DNA of 64,000 bases, from positions 97,715,412 through 97,779,411 of the forward strand of contig NC_088171.1 of assembly GCF_028769735.1 (NCBI RefSeq), read 5' to 3'. The translations under genes and the position numbers were made by a program. Shown piece by piece: positions 47,351 to 58,815 of the stretch. The stretch comes from Zonotrichia leucophrys gambelii. Lineage: Eukaryota; Chordata; Aves; Passeriformes; Passerellidae. The notes under the pieces are model-generated. The model was given only the letters and a program-made list of their open reading frames with translations, did no database searches and was not told where the DNA came from. Each line of letters begins with the position of its first letter. Within the stretch, counting starts at the first letter, position 1.

Positions 47351-47371
47351 AAAAAAAAAAAAAAAAAAAAA
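47351..47371 (+). repeat. A21 homopolymer
   Basis: Twenty-one consecutive A. There is no AATAAA immediately upstream and no recognised transcript body, so I do not call a processed pseudogene. Confidence 0.9.
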
Positions 47372-48899
47372 GGAAAGATGTATTAGTGGTAAATGGACAG
47401 CAGTTCAATAATTCTTTTTTTTTTTTGTGATGTCCTCTGCCTAAATGTAGTCATATGTTTTTCTCTCTTGGCTTGTAGCTGAGAAATGAGCTTTCGGGAT
47501 GGGAATGTGCTTAGGCAGTGCATATCGCAACACACTTTGTATTCACAAAGGGAACTACTGCTGCCAAGAAATCAGTATAGCTTTAAGACCTGGATGGTGA
47601 AATAAATCAACATATTATTGCATATACAAACAGAAGAAAAGGGTCAGCAAAAACTAGCATAGGACTTAACATCCCATTTTGTGCTGGTGTTTTGTATCCA
47701 TGAAAAGAAACCACTTGAAGGTGGCCTCTAGCAAATGTCATATTTATGAGGGCCTTCCTCCTCAGTTTTCAAATGTGTACTAGAACAATGGTGTAAACTG
47801 CCTGCCTGCCCTGCTGTTCACTGCAGTGATTGTCCAATCCTGGCATTGATTTCAGTCACTTCCATTTTTGTGCAGTCTGGAAAGGAGATTATGAAATATT
47901 CTTGTACAATATTTTAGCCACTTAGGTGTTTGTTTTCTTTTTTAAATAATAGTGACATAGCAAGAAAAACAACAGCAAAGTTAGGAAAACAACCAAATAT
48001 AATTTTTAATTTTAAAATGAAAAGGGGAGTACAAAACAGAATTTTCTTTTAAATAAAGATTTTTTTTTCAGAATTAACCAAAACAGGTTGTAGAGCCATA
48101 ATTAAAGGAGAATGAAAGATATATATGCAAGAAAATAGAAATATCCTTAAAATTAAAAGGTATTCTTTTAAATGATGTTATTCATAAAAATGTATTCCAA
48201 GTATTATCTGAAGAGAAGCTATTCTGGAAGAGTCAGGAACCTTAGTTACATGGGTGTTCGTCTCATGGAAGATTTGAAGGTAATGATAGCATCTGTGATG
48301 TAAATTAAATCAGGGTAAATTAAATTAGGGTTTTAGTGTCCCATTTAGCAAACTACAAGAAAAAAATCCTCAGACAGACACGGTCTTCCCTTGTGATAAT
48401 GGTTCTTAGTGATGGCATATTTTATAAATAGTGCCCTGAACACTCAATGAATCTTTGAGTTGCCTTTCATTCTCTGTATTTTTAAATGTTTGTCCACCAG
48501 TAATACAGATAAATAGAATTAATATTAAAACTCAATTGAAGCAGAGGAAGACTTCCCTTTTCAATTTAGAAGCCTTTCAAAAATTTTCATAACACCCGTT
48601 CCACATTAAACACATTTGAAATTGGTCAACACAGCTCCATACTGAGCTAATCCGTGTAACATTTTCATTCATATTTTGTCTGCTTTATATGTATTTAAAA
48701 CACTGGGGATTTTGTGGTTGAACATTCCCAGACCATCTCTGCAGTAGTTCTTTAATTTTTCACTTCTGTAATCCATTTTCTGAAATTTGCATCTGGTTCC
48801 ATCTGTCACTGTTGGCAATTGAAGTTCTGTTGCAAGAAAGTACATTACAAATGATATTCTGACTGTCATTACAGTATTTCCATTTGATTTTTAGAGACA
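47372..48899. other. Unique AT-rich sequence, no gene seen
   Basis: T12 at 47415-47426 and other A/T runs. No gene or repeat family recognised. Confidence 0.5.
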
Positions 48900-49560
48900 A
48901 ACTTTTAATTTAAGTAATATTATAAAAAATATCCCCTTTCTCCTTTGGATAATGGTGGACTTCCCATAATTTTTGAGTTTGGTAAATAAACAACTTGGCT
49001 ATTCCCAGTGCCTATTGTGATAGATATTCTGTATTGCAGCTGTATTGTTGTTTTTAATTAGTAACTAATTTAGCAACATCACTGTAATTTTGCATGGTAA
49101 TTTTTACCATTAACGTTAGGGAGTTATTATATTGCAAATTTTCATTTAGATAAAATATGTACAATTACATCTTTACCAGATGAGAAATATCCTGTAATTG
49201 TATTCCTGAACTGAAAAATGAGTGGCAGATGCTATGGTAACTGTAGTTTAATTAAAGTTTTTAGTAGCAATGGTGCTGTAGGCGTAGCAATGAAATACAA
49301 CCAGGCTTTTGAGAAGCCTAGCAAAAATCTCTGCTTCTTTGTGTCTACTTTAACCAGTAATGGCATCACCATTTAAGTTGTTACAGAAATAGGACCCATC
49401 TCTATTTTAGTTTATAGTCTTATTTCTGTATTAATGGAGGTATTTAATCTAATAAAATCCCAATTAATATAGAAATAACTACATTTGTATTTAATGTTGA
49501 GCACTTTGGGGCAGGGTTTGAGGTAAATGAATTGAATTCTTGGGAGTTCATTTTTCTGCC
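48900..49560. other. Motif-dense unique block, possible conserved non-coding element
   Basis: Multiple homeodomain-like cores without simple repeats (TTTTTAATTAGTAACTAATTTAG, TAGTTTAATTAAAG, CCCAATTAATATAG), TTTTGCATGG and ATGCTATGGTAACTG, which resembles one half of an RFX X-box. No open frame. This is a texture-based inference. Confidence 0.25.
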
Positions 49561-49880
49561 TAGATCATTCTTAGGCAGAAGCTTCTGGAGAAATTTTTTT
49601 TTGGGAATTTGCATAGAAGAATTGGAAACTCCAATTTAGTGATCACATCTAATACAAAGAATTATTGATATTAATTTATTTTGTTCTTGAAGTGATTTTT
49701 TTCCCCTTTGTTCCCTGAGCATCTTGTAGCAGATTTTTACTATTCAGGTACTACTAATAATGGACAAATGTCCTCAGTATTTTGAAGGCATCCAAGGAGC
49801 AAATCACCCCTCCAGCCTCTCCTTCTGTGACAGTGAAATAGTGTTTCATCCCAGCCATTCTTCTCTCACAAGCTTCATTA
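49561..49880. other. Unique AT-rich sequence, nothing recognised
   Basis: No gene or repeat family. Confidence 0.5.
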
Positions 49881-49899
49881 CAAGGTGTAAAACACCTTG
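49881..49899. other. Perfect 8-bp hairpin with 3-nt loop
   Basis: CAAGGTGT-AAA-ACACCTTG. The word CACCTT recurs directly after it (GACACCTTAACG). No T-tract follows, and no function is evident. Confidence 0.8.
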
Positions 49900-52800
49900 A
49901 CACCTTAACGGATGTTTAAAAAAATGTTAAGATAAAGGTGAAATATTCCAAATGTTTGACACTGTTGCCTTGTTATGGCTGATCAAAAAAAGGATCACAC
50001 TTCCTGACTGGATTTATGTCTTATTTCTTTTCTATCTGCATTCCAACTTGATCGTAACTCAGTTGTAAATTCAAATTCACCTTTAATTCACCCCTCTACA
50101 AACATTTGTCTCAGACAACTTGGACACTTGACTGATTATGCTTTGAATTGTACAGTTACCTTATGCCTTGAATAAGTTTATTTAATTCAGGTTAATTTAT
50201 CTTTTACATTTTGTGTTGTCACTTCATTTTCCTTCCTTTACTTTTCCCAGGTGTTTTATTAACTTTATTCCATTGCTCCCCAAACCTCAAAACAAATGCA
50301 CAGTGCTGAATGTGTTACAAATTCAATAATGTAGACTGAAGTGGCATAAATCAAGCAGTAAATGAACAGATTATCTCTCTTTCCTAGGAGAAAAAAATAC
50401 ATTATCAACTATAGGAAATAGATAGTTCTCCTAACAACTAATACCTAATCTCCTAATAGCTCTCTTCTGTATTAGGGGAGAAAAATATGGAAAAAAACCC
50501 TAAAAATATGCACAAAATCCCCACCCTACCAAATAATGAACTTAATTTTTTTACCATTGTTACAGAAATGTCACATTTTATGGTGTGGTGTTACATGGTG
50601 TGTCCCATGGCGCAATGCCATAGTTAAATAAGGACTTGAACAAAAGTGAAGTGTCTTTTCCAGATGGTATCTACCACCCTGTCCTAATCTTATACCTAGC
50701 AGGTGTTTCCCATAAATGTGTAAGGAATATGGACTTGCCCATGTCTCTTTTTCAGACAGACACATACAAAAGAATGATTAAACTTGGAGCATTTTTATCA
50801 CTTTATCACACAGTGTTACAGCTGCTTCAGTGTTGAGCGAAGAATGTATTTTAGAAAACTTCTGCATCTGCATTGTCTCTGAATAATGTGAACAATCTGT
50901 AGGAAACTGGTGAAGAGAGAAAATATTTCTGTTTCAATTGGAGTGGGCAGCAAAGAATACAGCTCTAAGCTGGTGTGGTGCAGTGTTTTTTGGTGTTTTT
51001 TTTCTGTATTTGTAAGAGTTTATGTTTTAATTAGATTTTATTTCTGTCATCATGTTTGGAGATGTATGCTAGTGGAATGGTCACAAAGTGAGGTTCCTTA
51101 AAAAAAGAATTTAACCTAGAATATGATTCTTGTGTTCAAATTATTTACCCTGGCATTACTTGGTTTAGAGTTATATTACTTCTTAGCATCAAAGTAAAAA
51201 TTGTTTTCCATAATATGCCCCCCATTCTGTAAATCACTAATTTTTTGCACCAGGTGCACTTCTGACTGGATTAATTTGCAATCAGTGCTGATCATTCAAC
51301 CCACAGTTATCTGTCATTATCAGAAGTTAAATCTGATGATGTACTCAGAAAGGCTTTGACCAGTGTTTTCATTGCCTCCTTAGATTACATCTGAGACAGC
51401 TTTTATGATGTATCTTTTCTTTTGGCCACACATGGCTCCCTTAATATTTTTTCAACTCAAATAGCACATATCCTGCTTCTGTGTTGAAGGTTTGCAGCTT
51501 AGAGCCCAGCAGGAGCAGATATTTCTCCTTTTAACCAAATTGGAGGTTTCGATTGCCTCTGAGTCGAGTTTGGTAGAGTTTAGCAGCTCAAGTACCTGCT
51601 GAAAAGGCAGACGTGCCAAGCATTCACTAAACTGAAAAATGTGCCTTGCTGTTTGTAAAGGAGTGAGGAAAGGCATCATAACCTTCAAACTGAGGAAATG
51701 GAAAGAGGAAAACAGTGCTGGCAGCTCACCTAGACTTTCTTAACGGGTCAGTGTCACTCATTGGAGGCAGAGATCTCTGCTGCAACAAGTTTTCTGACAC
51801 AAGTGCAGAAAACAGTTCTGCCCTTCTGCAGGATGTTTCATGTGTCCTCATCAGCATTTCAGGAGAGCCAGAGGTGTCAACAAAGCTGTTGTCTGTGACC
51901 AAAGGTTTTGTATTCACAAGTCTAAAAAGAAAAACTTTAAGAAAACCTTTCGATAACATTGCTTGACATGCAAGAAACCCTCTTTTGTTAGAGTTTATCT
52001 GCAAAGTGCTGCTTCTGAGTATGCTTGTCTTATGTTCCATGAGTCAGATAATCTCTTGAGTAACTTCAATGATAATAAAATCAGTAAGACGTTAAGGATG
52101 AATTTAACCCAGAACAGCACAGAGCAGCCTGTCCTGAAACTGCATTCTCTAATTATGTTTTGCTTTCCTTGTATGGGTGTTGCTCAGTAAGCAGTTTATA
52201 AGATAACATGATCTTGCAGATCTGGGTATTTCAAAGCCCTTTTCATTTGCACATCATAGATGAATATGCAGTCAAAATATCAGATGAACATTGAAAGAAA
52301 ACTGTGTATTTTTTGTGTATTTTTCTAAAAAACATAAAACATGGAAATATAAAGGTTTTATTAGATTGGAACACAATGTAGTTACTAAGTATTAGTCTAA
52401 TGATTATATTTAAATCAATCCAAATGTGACAGTACATTACAAGGCTAATCTAATTTTTACACTGCTGCATGCTGGAGGTGATCAGGATATCTCTAAAGCA
52501 GTTACTAATTCCCCAATTTATTTTGTTTCAGGTTTGTTTTGCTTGTTAATGTGTTGGTTTTTTTTTTTTTTGAGATGAGAAAGGCATTGGCTTTATGTTT
52601 TCTGCACAAAGAATAAGAAAAATAAACATCAGAAGAAAAAGAATATCTCAGTATAAACACTTAAAACTTTCTCAGGTCTCATATTCAATCCACCCTGAAA
52701 GGTGATACAATAGAAGGGGGGGTGAATATGCATATATTTTATTGTAAGGTTGTTTAATAAGATTGTTAATCCACTCCCTCTATTAGTCACACCTCCCTCC

Positions 52801-55767
52801 ATCTCTGATGGGAGGGGTATTTCAGTGTTGATGCAGAAATGGATGCTGCTGGTGTATGTGAAAAGACACTTCTTGTCTATCAGATCACTGTTTCTGTTTC
52901 ACAATCAGCATCAGGTTCTTCTCTGAAATATTTATGTCTCTTTATCCTTCCATGCAGTGCTTTTATAAAAGTTATTCTCTACTCGACCATTGGGCAATAT
53001 TGTATTTAAAATAAAAGCTTTGATTAGTATTGGCATTATTTTTTCTTAGTTTTATAAATTGAATGTACCATATTTCCAGTATTATTTTACCATTAAATGA
53101 ACTACACTTTCATTTTCATACAGTTGGATCCAAAAATATCTATCTGCAATGTCTTTGGTAGCCCATTTCTGCCTCTTGACCAGTTGCTGCTTCCTTTTCT
53201 GTTCAACTTCCAGGTTTGATTCCCTCTTCTTTAGGACTGAGTTTTCATTGCTGTCTTTTACTCAGGAGTTTCAAATTCCTATTCACCAAATAGGCTTGTT
53301 AATGGTTTATCCCAGGATTCTTCAAACACAAATCTTTATGGATCTTTGTATGTGTCTCATCACTTTCTGTGCCTTAGCTCTGCTCTGCCCAGATCAGACA
53401 CATTTTGTGCTGTATCCTGGCAGCTTGAATCAGGTCTGGATTTAGTTTAGCAAAAAATTTAGTTGCAGATGGGTGTTGAAAGGCATCCATTCTGCTTATT
53501 TTTCTTACTCTGAGAGAAAGATATTTGATCTACTGGTGGAACAGGTGATAGGAATTGCTTTCCAAGATTCCCCAGCTGGTGTTCCGGACGGCTCTTTTTT
53601 TTTTGTCACCTTTCTCACACCAATATTTGAAGTTACTGAAAGCTAAGGGGATGCACAGAATATAGTAAAAAAAAAAAAAAAGTACTGTTTTCATATATCA
53701 TTGTATCAAACGATTTTGAATGTTTTTATATACCTGAGTGTTAGATATATAGATTGGCTTCTGAGTAGAACAAACGGCTGTGGGGTTTACTGCAATAGTG
53801 TTTAATGAGGGGGTGTTGCATGTATAATCTTCCTAACTACTCTCCTTGACTGTGGGGTTCACAGTCAATAATTTGTCTAGTCAAATATCATTTTTACCAT
53901 TTGGTGAAAGTCTAGAGCCCTATATAAGGCAAACACAAACTTCTATGAACTGTACTCATAAGTTACTCAATTACGTAACCAAAATATATATTATATATTG
54001 TTATAGAAGCTTTAACATACAATGATAGATTATTATAGTGTAGCACACAGTTCTGCAGTTACAATGCCCTGTGAACAAAATGTGTCTCTTAAATGGATTT
54101 ATAAAGTCATTAATATTTTAAGCCATCTGAAACCTTGAAACCTATATGCAAATAAAACCTTACTTTACAGAGTGACCTAGATTTCTGTTTGCATAAAGAA
54201 ATCAAACACTTTTCCTATTCAGATATTCTTTTGGAGAGCTTGTTTTATCTTTGTTGTTTTGTTTTTTTTTTTTTTTTTACTTCTTCCATTCAACTTGGAT
54301 GATGCAGGAAATAAGAATTTAAGGAATATGTTGAACTGTTGATGGGATAATTTTTATCTTACTTGCCTGGACAGCATTTAGTAACATAGCATACACTGAA
54401 CATGGCTGAGAGTGTATCTGCCTTTGTTTTGTTTTTATCCTCATCATACATTTGACCTCTTTCTCTGTTTTGAAGATTTTATGTCACAGCTTTCAGAATT
54501 GCAAATTCTTAGTCCTTCATGTAATTAGGAATGTTTTCTCTTATGATAGCATAAATGGGAAATGTAACAAAATCCAGCAGCTTTCCTTTCTGCTTTTAAA
54601 ATAGAGAAGTTTAACCTAATTTCTTATATCACTTACTTTTTCATCTTTGTGTGTGATTTTATAGGAATCTTTTAATTTCTCTTTTATCAAAATAAATTAG
54701 CTTATGCTCTTCTGTATTTGGCATGTCCTCATTCAGCTCAAAATTAATGCTCTGAAGAACTTTAAGTAAAACCATTAGTAAATTCCTCATTAAGGTTATG
54801 CTCACATCTAGCAAGCTGGTTGTGTCATGTCTAGCGAAGGCATAAAATATGTAACAAGTTTTTCAGTGAAAATATTTGTCTATAAAATGTAGAGATTCTC
54901 AAAATTATGGTGGTTTTTTAAAATTCTGTATATATGTGTTTTGTGAATCAGAATACATTGACCTTTCCAGCATGTTGTGCACATTTCTGCACTTGATATT
55001 TGAGCAAAACTAAGAGAGAAGGAAAGAGATATCAAAATTGTCAAGGCACAACAAGTTCCTCTATTTAACAGATTTCTCAAAAAGCCAGTAATAGTAGTTT
55101 ACATACCTCCTCTGTTTTAAAAACCCAGACCTCAAAATCCAGAGACATTGTGCTATTGTATTCTTTCCTTAAGAGTAAATCTTGCTTTTCATGTTTTAGT
55201 TTTCTTTTCTTAGATGAGTGAAAAAAGAATTCAATCCTAAAACATGGGATTGGAAAGGATTTCCCATGAGCTGAAGTGTAGCCATGGGCACTCGTAAGGA
55301 GCACCTTGGGTAACACACAGAATTGCTTTATAAACTTCCATTTAGAAGTACAATTTTTTATTGTACTCTTACCATCTCTTCTGTCTTTTGTAAGCCTGTA
55401 AGAGGTTTGTTGTCAGTTTAAATTTATTTATGGTCAATCTGTACACATTTGTTTCTGTGCCAGTATTGTTGTCTAGTTAAATAGTTTATCTCCCCTGCAG
55501 CCCTTGTGTGTTCTCAGCTGAAGAACTTATAAAACTGTAATCATATTCCCTCTCATTCATCTTTTTGCTGAACTAAGCAAGAGCTTTTAGTACATTGAGA
55601 AAGTAGGTTCCGGGCTCTTCTTATCATGATTAACCCTTCACTGTTGCTTAGAAAAAATAATTTATATAACCATATTCAAAGGGTGTTGTTTTGATTTTAT
55701 TTAACATGATAGAGCAATAATATTGCACAGGATAGTGAACTATGAAAGTGAAAAGTGCATTTGGATT
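49900..55767. other. Unique AT-rich sequence, no gene seen
   Basis: Nearly 5.9 kb with homopolymers (T14 at 52558-52571, A15 at 53667-53681, T17 at 54262-54278). Short open frames include 98 codons at 53149-53445 and 104 codons at 51726-52040. The first begins with a hydrophobic cysteine-rich stretch, and neither has a domain. No mobile element is recognised. Confidence 0.5.
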
Positions 55768-55842
55768 ACAGAATCACAGAATGACGAGGTTGGAAGAGAC
55801 CTTCAAGATCATCAAGTCCAACCTATTCTCTCAACAACTTAA

Positions 55843-56058
55843 CTAAACCATGGAACCAAGTGCCATATGCAGTCTTTTTTTGAATGCATCCAGAGATGGT
55901 GACTCCACCATCTCCCCAGGCAGGCTATCCCAATATTTTATCCCTCTTTCTGTGAAAAACTTCTTCCTAATATCCAACCTATATTTCCATTGACTCAGCT
56001 TGAGACTGTGCCCTCTCATTCTGTCGGTTGCTGCCTGGAGAAAGAGACCAACACCCAC
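55843..56058 (-). pseudogene. CR1 ORF2 C-terminal end
   Basis: A 71-codon frame with KYRLDIRKKFFTERGIKYWD followed by SLPGEMVESPSLDAFKKRL, matching the ORF2 C-terminus. The upstream part is in another frame. Its stop is close to the normal ORF2 stop. Confidence 0.85.
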
Positions 56059-56075
56059 CTGACTACAGCCACCCT

Positions 56076-56267
56076 TCAGGAAGTTGAAGAGAGTGATAAG
56101 GTCACCCCTGAGTATCCTTTGCTCCAGGCTAAACCCCCCAGCTCCCTCAGTCGTTCTTCATATGGCTTGTGTTCCAAGCCCTTCACCAGCCTTGTCGCTC
56201 TTCTCTGGATGCGCTCAATCCTCTCAACATCCTTCCCAAACTGAGGGCCCAGAACTGGACACAGCAC
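56076..56267 (-). pseudogene. CR1 ORF2 segment downstream of the palm
   Basis: The frame contains [20 protein letters not shown] and [10 protein letters not shown], the conserved CR1 ORF2 region after the palm. It is offset from the 56294-56767 frame by an indel and runs into a shifted tail. It is part of the same dead copy. Confidence 0.85.
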
Positions 56268-56293
56268 TCAAGGTGTGGCCTCACCAGTGCCAA

Positions 56294-56767
56294 TTACAGG
56301 GGAAGGATGACCTCCCTGCTCCTGTTGGCCTCACTGTGACAGGCCAGGATGCCCTTGGCCTTCTTGTCCACCAGGGCACACTGCTGGGTCATGGTCAGGT
56401 GGCTGTGGACCAGCGTCCCCAGGTCCCTTTCTGCCTGGGCGCTGTCCAGCCACACCATTCCCATCCTATAACATTGTAGGGGGTTATTGTGGCCGAAATG
56501 CAGGACTTGGCACTTGGACTTATTAAGTTGCATCCCACTGGACTCTGCCCATCCATCCAACCATTCTAGGTCTCTCTGCAGAGCCCTTCTCCCTTCCAAC
56601 AGATCAACACCTGTCCCCAACTTGGTGTCATCTGCAAACTTACTAATGAAGGACTCAATATCCTCATCCATGTAATCAATGAAGATATTGAACAGAACTG
56701 GCCTCTGCACAGCACAGACCCCTGAGGGACACCCCTGGTGACTGGCCCCAGCTGGATGCAGCACCAT
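56294..56767 (-). pseudogene. CR1 ORF2 reverse transcriptase (palm), frameshifted remnant
   Basis: A 157-codon open stretch with PVLFNIFID at residues 23-31 and the catalytic FADDTKLG starting at residue 44, where the two aspartates are the metal-binding pair. It then reads WAESSGMQLNKSKCQVLHFG and ALVDKKAKGILACHSEANRS, as in the CR1 family. The preceding GVPQGSVL motif is readable in a different frame just upstream, so a frameshift separates it from PVLFNIF. The ATG is incidental. Endonuclease and ORF1 are missing, so the element is dead although both catalytic aspartates survive. Confidence 0.9.
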
Positions 56768-56861
56768 TCACCACCCCTCTCTGGACCCAGCCAGTTCTAA
56801 CCCAGCAGAGTGCTCCTGTCCAAGCTGCGGGCTGTCAGCTTTTCCAGGAGTGTGCTGTGGG

Positions 56862-57507
56862 ATTACAATCACCATGCATGGATTTTTCATCTGGATGTTT
56901 GAGGAGACAGGGACACCTGCTTATTTGTTTGCATTTTCCCTCTCTCAGGTTTTCCTTTGTTTTTGTAGCTGCTTAGACCCTCTGAATGGCACCATGGTTC
57001 AGTTCTATAAGGATTTCAGAATCCCACCCCTCTAATAACCTTTTTCCCCTTTTTTCAGAAATATAATCACTGGTGGAATGCTGGTCAACACTCATAGTTT
57101 TCCCTTTTCCTGCTTCTAAGGTATACTAAAAGCTGTTAATAGTATATATTATTACCAATATATACCAAAAATCAAAGAGACAAATGATTGCAATGCTTTT
57201 ACCTTTTCTTTTTTTTTTTTTTTTTTTTTCTTTAAGGAGGTGGAACACAGTTACCAGGAAAATATTTCTTGTTTTGTCTTTGGTTTTTTGCGTTTTCTTT
57301 CTTTTCTTTTTTTTTTTTTTTCCTAGCATGTAATAGTGGAAGGCTAAACGAAATATGAACAATAATTGTATTTTATGTCAGCTTTTCTTTTGAAAATAAA
57401 CTCTCTAGTTTTCACTACAAACCACAAAGCTGCATGTCTGGTGAAGTAGAGAACTAGATATAGTGAAGGAACCTAATGGAAAATTTTAAAATTTTAGCAC
57501 AATATTC
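56862..57507. other. Unique sequence with long T homopolymers
   Basis: T21 at 57209-57229 and T15 at 57307-57321. No gene or mobile element recognised. Confidence 0.55.
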
Positions 57508-57866
57508 TGTCATGGGTTGACCCGGAAGGAGTGGGAATTCTGGGAAGCTGTGGTCAAACCAATGAAGGTTTTGGGTTTCATACTGACACCTGGTGTAGCC
57601 AGTGGGGTTTGGACACACCTCCGAGAATACACAGGGGTTAAAAGCAGGGCACTGCCCTGGCATTTCCTCTTTGGACATCGCCGGCCGAGGAGTTCAGACC
57701 TCTCTCCCTCGCCCGGTCCGCTGCTGCTGGGCGGGGGAGGGGCCAGCCACATGGTAGGCCCGGGGCCGGGACAGAGATGGGCTTGAGGGGGCTTCGGGGG
57801 GGCTTCGAGGATGGAAGGGTGGCGGAGCCCCAAGAGACATCGAGATATCGGGCAGCCAGCCCCTTT

Positions 57867-57885
57867 CCCCCCCCCCCCCCCCCCC
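57867..57885 (+). repeat. C19 homopolymer inside the LTR
   Basis: Nineteen C followed by GGAGAGAGAGAGAGC. The complementary strand is a G run that could form quadruplex or triplex DNA. The run length is prone to sequencing error. Confidence 0.85.
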
Positions 57886-58688
57886 GGAGAGAGAGAGAGC
57901 CCGGCCGGCCGCAGCAGCAGCACGTGTGGGAGTATCATCTCCTACCAGGACAGACAGAGACTGAAAACTTTTAACCCTTTCCTGCATGATTGGGGCCTTG
58001 CGAAAATGCTAATCCTCCTCGAAGCTGAATAAGGAGGGAGATGAGAGATGATATGAGATAAGGACCTTGGCCCGGAGTTTGTGGAGATGATTGGATGGGG
58101 AGAGATGATTTGGAGTGGCCTTTGGGCTGGACGTTTTCTTGTAGCCATGGACTCAGTTGTTCCTGTGACACAGACTGCATTTAGGGGGAGGCAGTGCCTC
58201 AAAACCAGGAGGGTTCATTTGTGAGGACCCCCGGCCCCAGGGGTTGGAAATATATGGGGGGGACAGTTGTCCCAAAAGCAGAGACTGTGCCTTTTTGGAG
58301 TGAGACAAGGCATCCTTGAAAGACCACCCTAAAAGCAGCTCTGATCCATGCACGGTGGTGAGAGCACTGGGCATGGAAGGAACATGTCACGAGCGGCAAA
58401 AGGACTTTTTTTTCCCCGGGCGGTGCCGAAGTGACAGGGAAGCACACGAGGTTCTCAGTGTGTCTCCACGAGAAGCCTATGGAACAAGAAGGACTCCCTT
58501 TCCTCTTCATGAACTGCAGTTTGAGTATACTAATGTGTGGGGCCAAGGCTGGGCAGTTGGAGTTTTTTGAGAGAATGTATTGGATTGGGAAAGTCAGGGA
58601 GTGGGGAGGAGGAAAAGTGGTTTTGTAAGGTTTTCAATTTTTTTTTTCTTTTCCTTATAGTCTCTCCCTATGTCCCTGTAGTTTAAGT

Positions 58689-58694
58689 AATAAA
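58689..58694 (+). terminator. LTR poly(A) signal AATAAA
   Basis: Canonical AATAAA in the 3' part of the solo LTR, followed by a GT-rich stretch (GTGGTCTTTATGTTT), as expected for a cleavage and polyadenylation site. Confidence 0.7.
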
Positions 58695-58815
58695 GTGGTC
58701 TTTATGTTTAAGTTAGAGCCTGTTTTGCTTATTCCTGGTCACATCTCACAGCAGACACCAGGGTGAGGAATTTTCATGGGGGGCACTGGCTCTGTGCCAG
58801 GCTCAAACCATGACA

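Larger units (their letters stand above)
55768..56861 (-). mobile_element. CR1 LINE, about 1.1 kb, 5'-truncated
   Basis: The plus strand opens with ACAGAATCACAGAATGACG followed by GAGGTTGGAAGAGACC, the reverse-complemented CR1 3' terminus. It proceeds through 3' UTR and ORF2 to about 56861 (GGAGTGTGCTGTGGGA). This is the longest and best preserved CR1 in the window. The minus strand carries the reverse-transcriptase palm and the C-terminal region in several frames. It lies about 650 bp upstream of the solo LTR at 57508. Confidence 0.96.
57508..58815 (+). mobile_element. Complete solo ERV LTR, about 1.3 kb, GC/CpG-rich
   Basis: Starts TGTCATGGGTTGACCC and ends GGCTCAAACCATGACA. The two ends are inverted repeats of each other (14 of 16 positions), which fixes both boundaries. 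The interior has a CpG-rich GC block (about 57655-57920), a C19 run at 57867-57885 followed by a short GA repeat, and a poly(A) signal at 58689-58694 about 120 bp from the 3' end. The flanks are ATATTC on the left and ATATC on the right, a possible imperfect target-site duplication. No gag, pol or env lies nearby, so it is a solo LTR. The length suggests a passerine ERV family, but I do not name it. The frames of 65-142 codons inside it are compositional. Confidence 0.9.

Noticed and set aside
47118..47371. 73-codon frame followed by A21, considered as a processed pseudogene
   Set aside because: No AATAAA before the A-run, no recognisable parent protein and no target-site duplication seen.
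53149..53445. 98-codon frame beginning with a hydrophobic cysteine-rich segment resembling a signal peptide
   Set aside because: No mature domain follows, and AT/T-rich DNA easily yields hydrophobic leucine- and phenylalanine-rich starts.
57510..58570. Several 65-142-codon frames, some proline/glycine-rich
   Set aside because: They lie within the GC-rich solo LTR and include the C19 run. Frames are open on both strands at once, a sign of composition and not of coding.
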